A program made the translations under genes and the position numbers. The notes under the pieces were generated by a model. The model did not search any database. It saw only the letters and a program-made list of their open reading frames with translations, and was not told where the DNA came from. DNA of 64,000 nucleotides from Pleodorina starrii (taxonomy: Eukaryota > Chlorophyta > Chlorophyceae > Chlamydomonadales > Volvocaceae): contig BRXU01000015.1 of the NCBI GenBank assembly GCA_030267565.1, positions 1,549,001 to 1,613,000 of the forward strand, given 5' to 3'. How positions within the stretch are numbered: position 1 is the first letter of the stretch; every line of letters begins with the position of its first letter. Positions 23,115 through 33,375 of the stretch are shown here, in pieces.

Positions 23115-26100
23115 TCACCGCTTCTTCGCGATCATGCCCATCCTCGAGTAATACCCCACAGACGACGGGTACAGCACCCGGCCGCTAAAGCGCACCCACT
23201 CAATGGACGGCCCGAAGTTGTTGCTGGCGGTGGCGGGCTTGGGGATGACCGTGATGAGCACGCCGCCCGTGGTGGTGTCCCGCAGCGACTCGGGCAGATC
23301 CAGCGCGGAGCCGCCGGAGGGCACCGGCTGGTTGATGCCGCTGGCGTTGGAGGCCACCCGAATGGACAACACGGTGGAGCACTGGTCGGCGGGGGAGGTC
23401 ACGTTCCAAACGGTGCGCAGCAGGTTGCCCTCGATGATGCCCTGGAGCGGGTACACCCACTTGATGAACTGGACCTGCGGTGGGGGAGGGGAGGGCGGCG
23501 GCGAAGGCGGAAGAGGGAGGGGGAGGGAGGCGGAAGAGGGACGGGGAGGGAGGGGGAGGGAGGGGGGCCGTAAGAGCAGGAGCGGGAAAGGAGGGTGGGT
23601 GCATAAGAGGGAGGGAGGGAGGGATCCGAGGGAAGAGGGAAGGGAAGGGCGAGGAAGGGAAGGCAGCAGGCGGTTGCCGGGGGAGGTTGCGACAGTTCGC
23701 GCGGTTCCAGATGCGCGCCGCTGTGTGTGTGTATGCGTGCATGTGTGTGGTGTGTTATCCACGCGCGTGGTGTGAGAGCCCCGCCCTCCTTCGCCGTGTC
23801 CTTTTAAAAGACTCGTCGCCAGCTAAATGAAACGGCGGGATGCTGGCAACCGGAGCGGCTCTGCGGCCCCCGGACCGATGGGCTCCAGAACCCCAACCCG
23901 CGCCGCTTCGCAACCTATCCACAACGAACCGCGCGCCCCCCGCCCCGCCCCGCCTCGCCACGTCTCGCCCCTCATTCCATATCGCATCTCAATAACGCAT
24001 CTGGATCTGGATCTGGATCTGGATCTGTTCTTCCTCGATCTGCACTCCCTCGGGTTCCCGCATGCCCCGTTATGTCCGTATGTCCGCACCGTGATAACGC
24101 CCGGGTTCCTGATCTGGCGGATGTTGATGCGCGAGATCTGGGTGGGGTCCTTGAAGAACACGGCCACGCTGCGGGCGTTGTCGGTGGCCCTCCAGGCGAA
24201 GCGGCACTGCCCGCAGCCGTTGGAGGTCGTGACGCAGGGCTGCTTGTCGAGGTCAACCTGAACGTCGGAGGTCATCCACGTATAGGCCGGAGCCCGGGAA
24301 CGTCGGGGGGAGGCGAAGAAAGGAGCGAGGGTCTGAGAATGACGGGGCGGAGAACAAAGACGGCACGGAGAATGACGGGAAGGAGAAGTGTGGCCGCACG
24401 CGCGGCCAGGCCACGGCGGGTGGCGGGCGGCACGAGACGTAGACGGAGGGCGGGGAGGGGGGCCATCGGGTGGCTTGCGGCGCCGGCAGCGGCAGCTCGC
24501 GAGCCGGCTCAAGGGCATGTCCCCCCCCGCGCAACACCCAGGGGCTCACACAAACACGAGCAACAGCAACAGCAACAGTAACCCAGGAAGACGGAAAACA
24601 CGGGCACGGGTACGCACCAGCTGCAGCGCAGATCGGGGCTTGAGCTCCTGCTTGAAGTTGTAGGTGCCGTACCAGACCAGATCCCTGCAGGAGGAAATGC
24701 AGGGAGGAGCAGGGCGGGGTAGGAGGCAGGACAGGGCGGGGTAAGAGACAGGGGGGTCCGTGCCGTGCCGTGGGTGGAAGTATAGCGCCAGGCAGGGATA
24801 GCGCCAGGCAGGGAAGGGCAGGGCCGGCCCGGGCAGGGCTTCGTCGGACAGGGCCAGGCCTGGTGTGGGTGGGGTTCAATCAAGGCAGAAACGTCCGCGC
24901 CATTGAAGTGCAGTGCCGGGAGCAGATGCCGGTGCCTCCACGGCACAAGCGCGGGTTGCACGACACGGGCACGTACCCGCTGGAGCCCAGAGCCCCCCCG
25001 GCGGTGAGATTCGTGACCACGACGTAGTCATCCCCGGCGGGCGGCGGCGGCGAAGCCGGCGGCGGCGACGGCGGCGGCGAGCTCGCCGCCGGGTTGAGCG
25101 GCGGGGACGGGCTGTGCGGCGGCGGGCTGTGCGGCGGCGGCGAGCTGCGAGGCGGCGGTGGGCTCGGCGGCGGCGGCGGCAAGCTGCGCGGCGGCGGGGG
25201 GCTGGGCGGCGGCGGCGGGCTGTGAGGCGGTGGTGGGCTGGGCGGCGGCGGCGGGCTGCGCGGCGGCGGCGGGCTGGAAGGCGGCGGGCTGGGGGGCGGC
25301 GGGCTGCGAGGCAGCGACGGAGGCGATGGGGGCATCCGCAGGCCCCTGGGCGGCGGCCGTGGGCTTGGCGGCGGCGGGCTGGGCGGCATTGGGCTGGGCG
25401 GCGGCGGGCTGGGCGGCATTGGGCTGGGCGGTGGTGGGCTGGGCGGCATTGGGCTGGGCGGTGGCGGGCTGGGTGGGATCGGGCTGGGCGGCGGCGGGCT
25501 TGGCGGCGGGCTTGGTGGCGGCGAGCGCACAGTGCCCGGAGGCGCCGGTGGCGGAGGAGGAGGCGACGGCGGCGGCGGCGGCGGCGGGGGAAGCGATGGC
25601 GGCGGAGGGGAGGGAGGCGAAGGGGATGGCGGCGGTGGCGGGGGAGGCGACGGTGGTGGCGGCGGCGGGGGCGGGAGCGGCGGTGACCCCGCCGCCGGGA
25701 TGACCGGCAGGGATGGGCTGGGCGGCGGCGGCGGTGGGAGTGGCGGCGGCGGAGGCGACGGTGGCGGCGGCGATGGTGGTGGCGGCGGCGGGGGCGACGG
25801 CGGCGGCGGCGGCGACGGTGGGGGCGGTGGGGGTGGCGGGGGCGGGGGCGGTGGGGGCGACTGTGGTGGTGGTGGAAGGGGTGATGGTGGCGGCGGCGAC
25901 GGCGATGGTGGAGGCGGAGGGGGCGGCGGGGGGGGCGGTGGAGGTAACAATGGCGGCGGTGTTGGCGGGGGCGGTGGTGGGGGCGGCGGAGGCGGCGGCA
26001 TGGGTGACGGTGGCGGAGATGGAGGAGGCGACGGCGGTGGGGGCGGAGGCGGCGGTGGAGGGGGCGACGGCGGCGGCGGGGGAGGCGGAGGGGGCAGCGG

Positions 26101-28583
26101 GGGCGGTGGTGGTGGCGGCGGCGGTGGCGGAGGGGATGATTGCGGTGGCGGCGGCGGTGGTGATGGCGGCGGCGGCGGCAGCGGCGGTGGCGGCGACGGC
26201 GGCGGCGGCGGCGGGGGAGGCGGCGGCGGCGGGGAGGGCGACGGTGGTGCTGGTGGAGGGAGCGTTGGCGTTGGCGGCGGCGGTGGAGGCGGAGGGGGCA
26301 GCGGGGGCGGTGGTGGTGGAGGCGGCGGTGGCGGAGGGGGTGATTGTGGTGGCGGCGGCGGAGTTGACGGTGGTGGAGGCGGCAGCGGCGACGGCGGTGG
26401 TGGCGGAGGCGGCGGTGGAGGGGGGGACGGCGGCGGTGGGGGCGGCGGTGGGGGCGACGGCGCCGGCGGCGGCGGCGACGGTGGTGGCGGCGGCGGCGGC
26501 GATGGCGGCGGCGGCGGTGGGGGCAGCGGAGACGGAGGCGGCGACGGGGGCGGCGATGGTGGCGACGGCGGGATGGCCAGTGGCAGGCCCGGCAGGCGCG
26601 GCGCGCGTGGAAAACGTGGAAAGCGTGGAAAGCGTGGGCGGTAGGGCCGCGGCGGCGACGGGCTGGCGATGGCGGGAGGGGGCGGCGGCGGCGGCGGAGG
26701 GTAGGTGCCCGTCGGCGAGTCCGCCAGGAAGCGGCGCAGGACCTCGCTAGCGTGCTTGGGGTCGGACATGTCGGAAACCGCCTCCAGGACAGAGTCCAGA
26801 AGCTCCGGATCTTCAAGCTCAGCATCGAGGAGCTCGGCGTTGTGCTCGTCGGGGTCGATCTCAACAGAGATCGCCTTATCATCTGAAAATGGCGAGGAGC
26901 AACACAGACGGGCAGGGGCACGGGTGCGGGCGATATAGATGAGTTGCGGACCGGATGCTGGCCGGATGCTGCACGTCTGCGACGAGTTGAGGTGTCCGGA
27001 GCTGCAGTATGCGTTCACAAGCATCGTCTGTACGACATGCCCCGGAATCAGGGCTTCAGGGGTAGCAACGGTGCCGGTGCGTGGCAGATTAAGACTGACT
27101 CGGCAGCGGCGGCTGGTCGAGCGGCTTTTACGGGCGCAGGGCGCCGCGGCTAAACTAAATTGCGATTACGAGCGGAGGCCGCAAATACTTACTGGGAGTG
27201 AACTCAGAGATTAGAGCGCGCAGCAGGTTGCCCCACTGCGTCTGCGAGCCTGCCTTCCAGCTGTATCCGAGCCATACGATTGCGCCCGACACGCCGACCT
27301 TGCTGAAAGCCTGGAGAGGGCGCGTCAAGGAGAAGAGTAATACAGTGCATAGTAGATCGTTTTTGTAATTAAGATAACGTTTGCAGCGGCGAGGCGCAGT
27401 TCACCACCTCAACACGGCAAGACCCCGCCTATTACAAATGGAAACCGTTTCAACGGCCCAGCTTAGCGTCATGACGGTCTCTGCAGCGTAGTAAAGACAA
27501 AGAACATTCGCTTTATACATCACAGACTGCTGAAAACATTAGAGTCGACAAGCACACACGTTCCACTCTTGCGAAACCGTGGCAGTTGGCTCTTTATGTT
27601 TTAGCCGACGCGAACGCATATGGCCTACTCCCCACATGCGTTCGCATCGGCTTAACCATAAAGAGTCAATTAATTTATAATCTCAGCCCCGATACTCAAG
27701 TCTTTGTGCACCCTCACGCTCAGAGGCGCAACGCGTCTGCGAGCGCGCCAGAACCGATAGCAGAAACAAAGCCAGCTCCAACATACGCATGAAACGTTGC
27801 GTACACTCTCATCTTTGTTAGTACGGAAGCGCGTACCTGGGCGGCGACCTTGAAGTCGCTATCTTGCGCAAAATACAGCGGGACAATAGACGCACTGTTG
27901 TCCTCATGGAGACAAGAGGTGTAAAGGCTGGTAGTCTGTGCGTCCTCCAGGAATTCGGGCCAGGAACTCCTGCCCGTGGTCTTAGCCTGGATGAAAGCCG
28001 ACGCCTGCTTGCTGAGCTGAAGCTCACCCACAGCTTCCTGGTCGCTAGTATAAAGCTGGTCACACACAATCCATTTGCCTGCACAGAGATGGTTCATGTC
28101 ACCTCCCAGTCCGACAGTCGGTCAAGCGCAGATTGTCGCCTTGAGTCGCACTGGCTGCCAGAAGCCGTGCCGTAAGCGCAACATATGTTTACCTTGGTAA
28201 TCTAGAGCCTTGGTAACGAAGTCGCTCAACGCCTCGCCTTGTCCGTGGTTAGCGTCCAGAACGATCACCAGGCCTCCAGACGCCAGGTAGGAGGAAATGG
28301 CGGCCATATCCTCTGCTGTGCTGTAGTAAGCGTGGCCGTTTTGAGCTGGAATCACATATGCCGAAGCCCCACGCAGGGCATCCAACTTTGGCTGGCCAGT
28401 GGTGGCCAGCATCACGTCAATACCGAGCTGCCGGAGCTGCTGCTCCAGCTTCATTGGGCTCCTATCCCAGGACATATCTAAAACGCCATGGGCCTTGCTC
28501 ATGTAGAGGGCGACGCGCGTGGGCCTCGCCACCGCCAGCGTCCAGCAAAGGCCGACGATGAGGGTGGCCACCAGCGCCCGCAT
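23115..28583 (-). CDS. Secreted hydroxyproline-rich rod glycoprotein, 7 exons
   Basis: Transcript-order exons 28193-28583, 27837-28078, 27193-27310, 24893-26882, 24618-24684, 24090-24257 and 23115-23474 give 1111 residues. A signal peptide (MRALVATLIVGLCWTLAVA) is followed by a globular domain, about 22-250, with alternating strands and helices (VALYMSKAHG, YVIPAQNGH, GGLVIVLDANHG, GAIVWLGYSW). It resembles a class I glutamine amidotransferase/ThuA-like fold. An acidic linker (251-311) leads to a rod of about 550 residues of PPPPSP repeats, including PPSPMPPSPPPP units, likely to be hydroxylated and glycosylated. The C-terminal domain (about 863-1111) has eight Cys and segments such as LVWYGTYNF, CGQCRFAW and VQFIKWVYPLQG. 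The globule-rod-globule layout is that of volvocine cell-wall and matrix proteins such as pherophorins, but neither globular end matches the pherophorin domain as I know it. The donor after exon 4 (AC|gtttct) is weak; another at GG|gtacgt would delete 31 residues with four Cys. Confidence 0.85.
27586..27669. repeat. Foldback: 37-bp inverted arms, 10-nt loop, in an intron
   Basis: The arm at 27586-27622 pairs with 27633-27669 with about 32 of 37 positions complementary. It lies inside the 526-base intron between exons 2 and 3 of the rod glycoprotein gene. Confidence 0.9.
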
Positions 28584-30039
28584 GGTGCCAACGGCCCTAC
28601 GTTCACTTACTAAGGACGACTTGTTTTTAGTTCGTGTCGAGAGAATAAAGCGGTCCTAAGGTCCTATGATAGGTGGCCCAGGACCAAAGGAGCCCAGGTA
28701 GCCCAGGTACACTTCTTCCTCTTATGCAGAAGAATTAAGTCATAATCCTATATTTGTCAAGATATAAAGTATGGGCCCATGCCACATACTGGACCTTAGC
28801 GCAGTAAGTTAGCGCTATTTAGCAAATCGACTGGACGGCGGGCGAGAGTGCCGTAGATTACGGATCAACGGTCGGCTTGTTGCCGTGCGGCCTGCCTTAC
28901 TGCCACAAACTAATTATGTAACCGTGTATGCACCACAACAGTACGGGTTATTGGCAGCGGTCTAGCGCAAGGTGTGATCACGGAACATTCTGCGCAGCAG
29001 CGTCCTTTCCTCAAAACACTTTCCATACATATCGTTATTAATAAGTTCGAATAGCTCTGCTGCAATAAATTTACCTTCACGGCAACTGCGCGTCATTCTG
29101 GCACCACGCAAAAGGCGCAGAAAAAGCGCAAAACAAGCACGGCGCACTTCTTCCGGAAATGGCTTTGTACCGTCTCCTTGAAATATAAAGCCCTTTATAT
29201 AAGCTTACTTGTTCTTTTATCTGGAATTATTCACATGGGGCATTGCACCAAGTCACATGAAACATGCCTTCGAGTCGCGAAGTCTCACGATGCGTAACCA
29301 TCACAGAAGTACTGTGTTGTATGATATTTAATTAGTGTTAGGTGCAACAAAAGCTTTAGGAATCGATTGAAGGCCTCGTCACGGTAATTTCAGATTTACC
29401 TTGTTGCCTTGACGTTGGTACTCAGTCGGTGTAATAAATACCTCATTCGTCACAGTACACCACATTACAGACAACACAAAAAGCTTGCAAATTGGCAATG
29501 CTGCGTGCTTGTCTCTGCCCGTTCGTCCCCATCTCGTACTAAGGTTTTCGTCATATTTAGCGCGTCAGACCCCTCTGTGACACTTCAAAGGAGCAATGCA
29601 AGCGGTATATGCGTCCTTAAACCCCATCGAGCGGCTTTCCCTGGGCTAGCCAACGTGTCTTGATGACTTCCTTCCTTCATACACAGTCCTTTGTATGTCG
29701 CTTGCATCAACCGGTTGAGTTGTACTTCTCGATATTCGTTTATTACCTTAGGGTATCACTTTGATAGTACCGTATGCGCTATGCTTTATGGTCTAACCGT
29801 CCAGACCGTGAACCCCCACAGAATGTCACGGCAGGTGCTGTGTGTGCCCAGGTGTGCCCGCTTTTCCAATCCCTCAAATGTACCTTCTTATAACGTCATA
29901 TCGGCTCGCTAGGGTGTGCGTATATGGACAGGTCTTGCGCGTCCACGCACACGCGCGTGCAGCTATTGTTATCCGCTTCGCCAGGGGGCTCGTACCGGGA
30001 TCACTCTGGGAACGGCCAGGCCTTAATGGCGCGAAATCC

Positions 30040-30083
30040 CTTCATGGCCACTTCATGGCCACTTCATGGCCTCTTCATGGCCA
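30040..30083. repeat. CTTCATGGCCA tandem repeat
   Basis: Four near-identical 11-12-base units, followed by several more scattered CATGAAG words on both strands up to about 30205. Confidence 0.85.
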
Positions 30084-30854
30084 GTATATGCCGCCGCCAT
30101 GAAGATGTTTGGGTACCGGCATGAAGGGTGGTCGTCGGCATGAACAAGGTGAGCCACTTCATACGGCAGCAACCGTCTTAATAACGAAACCAAGTTCGCC
30201 ATGAAGACCGGCGGTCCTTTGCCCCTCTTCATTGTCCACAAGCGAAATATGCTTGATAGTATATGTAGGAACAGTTTGGAGACTACCTCTAACTTAATGG
30301 CAGTCAAACCGCTCTAAAGGGCAAAATATGGCCTTACGGTGTGCCCTAAAGGTCCAACCGCCCTAGGACTTTTGTATTTCGGTAACAAGTAGTGCATGCA
30401 AATACTCCAGCTTAGCAGGGTGTAGGTTTCCTCACGTTAGTTGGCCAGGATCCAGGATCCAGGATCATGCCCTGGCTCCGGAACCAATCGCTGCTCGTCC
30501 AGTGCGAGCTCTACCTAGGCGCAAGCGCTTCCAGTTTGAATGGAAGCGCCTTGGGCTAGCACCGTGCAGTGCTAGCCCACGGGCGTGCGGCAGGGTGCAG
30601 AACTTGAGACGTTGGGAGTTGCACGACTTCGGCTTTCCCTGGACCTCCTGGGCGCCCAGCGTTGCGCGAGCGGCGGAGCGAACCTGCAACCCGGCACTGG
30701 GCCAACGCAGACACCCCAGCACAGCCCGCCCCGCGCAACCGCCGCACCGCATGGGCAGCACCCAGCTCTCCCACGATGCGCTTGCCCGCGCACGACCGGG
30801 AAACCCGTGATGCCGTGTACCGCCAGTCGCCAAAGGACCTCCTGGTGGTCGTGC

Positions 30855-30875
30855 GGTCTCTCCGTTCGAGAGACC
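30855..30875. repeat. Perfect 8-bp stem hairpin
   Basis: GGTCTCTC, loop CGTTC, then GAGAGACC. No T tract follows and no gene ends here. Confidence 0.7.
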
Positions 30876-31625
30876 ACTCAGACCCTGTGCAGCGTTCCTT
30901 TTTCCGATGCTGCCATTTGAAAATGGCTATGTAGCGCTAAAGCCCACACCCACAACAAACACGACCACCCAAAATTTTTCGCGTATGGTCGGCTAACGGG
31001 GCTGGACAGAGAATGCACCAGTGATCGTTCTCAGTGGTATGCTGCCAGTAAAGCCGTAGGTGACGATATACTTTACTGTTTTACCCAAGACTGACACGCG
31101 CAGACCCTAGTGAACTTGTTCTGCTGAGTGACTGATGCAGCGTAACGTCCTAAGGTCTAAGGCCCGGGGGATGACTCTTTCACTTGTTCCGGCAGCGTTT
31201 GTCCTAAAGGCCGATGGCCCAGTTATCAGTAACGTTGGTTAGAACGGGCTGCTCTTGGGTCTTGAGTGTCGTACAGTTGTGAGTCTTGCCGTACAGTTGG
31301 GTCTTGCGAACCGGGGAGGTTCGAGGGAGATCTTGGTTGGGGAGCTTCAGGGGCGTCTGCCGCTTGACCGATAGCGTTTGTGCTATTGTGATAAGGGTCA
31401 GGGGGTCGGAGGCAGAGATTTCTTGCTTCGAGTGTTACAGATTATCAGATTGCCATTAGTTTCAGACTCTTAAGATGTCGCCAGGTACCATGAGGTCAGT
31501 GGGGACTATCCAGCCCGATCTCAACTGCCTGCCAAGAGACTGCAGACTCGCGCCTTTTATACTGTTGGCGAAGCACCGTCGTACACTGCCGTACTGTGCA
31601 ACGTAATGCACTTGGCCCGGCGAAA

Positions 31626-31740
31626 CCTACTACGGCAACTGCGCGAACGTGCACCCAGGCCTGGTACAACCTACTACGGCAACCGTGCGAACGTGCACTC
31701 GGGCCTGGCACAACCTACTACGGCAACCATGCGAACGTGC
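31626..31740. repeat. 44-bp tandem array, 2.6 copies
   Basis: Units start at 31626, 31670 and 31714 (partial) and share cctactacggcaac and gcgaacgtgc. The gcgaacgtg word recurs downstream to about 31850 in more diverged form. Confidence 0.9.
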
Positions 31741-32044
31741 GTAATTGCGTAATCGGAAGCTATGCGAACGTGACTAATTGCGTAATGGCTTCGTGCAGCT
31801 TCTCCTTACGTAATAGCGCTACGGTTACTGCAGTAGCTACGCGAACGTGTACGACAATGTGCTTCACTGAGATCGTACAGCTTCTAACACTTTCCGTTAG
31901 GCTCAACCGCATGCCTTTGCACATCGTGTACCGACACCAATAACGGTAACCCACGTTTGTTCGCTACAGCTAGTTCATTGCCTGTAACATGACATGACAC
32001 GCGAGTCTCTCTCCCCACGCTGCAAGTTGTAGTAGTATGGTACT

Positions 32045-32245
32045 TGTTGTTTGGCACAGTGGGCTCCGGCCCCTCGGAAGGATAAAGCCAGCGGGCAAAC
32101 TGGCCATGCACTGGCTGCACAGCTCCAAGGCGGAAAATGGGCATCAAGACAATGCAATGACACCCCGGACACACTGATCCAGCCTCTACATTGCTGTCGT
32201 GTCAGTTCCCATGGGCCCTGGCCTCGCACCGTGTTTTTCTAGGTA
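32045..32245 (-). repeat. Dispersed repeat family, copy 1
   Basis: The minus strand shares ggccagtttgcccgctggct and the terminal word ccggagcccact with the copy at 60425-60720. The conceptual peptides also match weakly (PLALSFRGAGAH against VGCAVLESGAHY). Confidence 0.55.
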
Positions 32246-33375
32246 CGTACGGTACAGGGCCATGCGCTTCCACGGCGTGGCTCAGAAGCACATGAATGCC
32301 CTGCGACGCCATGCGCGTCTGGAGCCCTCTGTACCGCAGCCTACCGCAGCGAGGTTCCTATGCCCGCCCGCAGCCGCGCACAGTGCAGACAACCGCAGAG
32401 GCAGGCAGGAGCGGGCAGGTTAAAGCTCTCAAAAGCGTGTCCATCCGTCCGGCCCTCCTTGTTGAATGACCACCCCTCCGGATCTGTAACACTAGGTAGG
32501 GGATCGTAGCACCTGCACGTAGCGCACGTCTCCCCCGTTCTCCCCCAGGCCCGGTCACCCTTCGGGCTCCTTCCGATCATCCACTGCGGATCGTGGCTCG
32601 GCGGTCTCTCCGATTAGATAGCGTGGCAGCTTCTAGACCGGCGCCAACCCCGGCCAGATACATGGTGCGTTGTCTGCGTGGTTTCAAACTATTGCTGCGC
32701 TGCCTGCTGTGCCGTGCTTGCCGTGCAGGGCCGTGCTGCGCCGTTTGTTGCCGGTTGATGCGCCGGCTCGTTGCGGCGCACCGTCGGGCGTTGCCCTGGG
32801 TCCGGTAATCGCAAGCCCTTACACGGTGCGAGCCCAGGACGCGAGGTCCCGGGAGGGATTGTACGACCAGGTATGATACGCTGTAAGCCTTCGAGGGTGT
32901 CCACAAGAATTGCTCGCACACAAACAGCTGCACACTGCAGCTTCAAAGCAACAGACGGCTATACGTTTGCCTTCAATTCATCAAGCTCTCAAGCCCCCTT
33001 TCGAGTATGTATTGGAGAGTCATCTGGTCTTCTTTGAACCCACATTGTTATTTTCTTTTAGCCATATATTTAAACTCTCACGAGCTTGGTTTGATATGAC
33101 TAGCACCTAGGATTTTCCGACAGTTTGTTTCAAACCCCTGGATGCTTACTTTTAGCAGATGTCCTCGAAATTCAGCAATTCATCGGAAATTTCTTTTTCC
33201 AATGATGTGGAATTGGGCGGCGACCAGGCCCTACGCCTTTCTTTATGAGCTATCCGGTCGACGACTTCGTGCGCAGCGCACAACGCAGCCGGCAGGCCAA
33301 CGAATGTACCAGAAGCACTTGTCTTGACGCGGTGGCTGGCGATTGTTTGCAGACCAGCAGTGAATCAACAACGCC

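Larger units (their letters stand above)
28584..33375. other. 4.8 kb intergenic region rich in short repeats
   Basis: This region should contain the promoter of the glycoprotein gene on its left and that of the CUE gene on its right. It is clearly less GC-rich than the genes. No ORF longer than about 120 codons carries a recognisable motif. Contents seen are an 11-12-bp tandem repeat at 30040-30083, an 8-bp-arm hairpin at 30855-30875, a 44-bp tandem array at 31626-31740, and a copy of a dispersed repeat at 32045-32245. Confidence 0.5.

Noticed and set aside
24876..26921. Long overlapping ORFs on both strands (681-codon Arg/His-rich minus, 370-codon Gly-rich plus 25532-26644)
   Set aside because: They are frame shadows of the PPPPSP rod; CCN/GGN codon repetition keeps all frames open. 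The Pro frame alone splices in phase to a signal peptide and a Cys-rich end.
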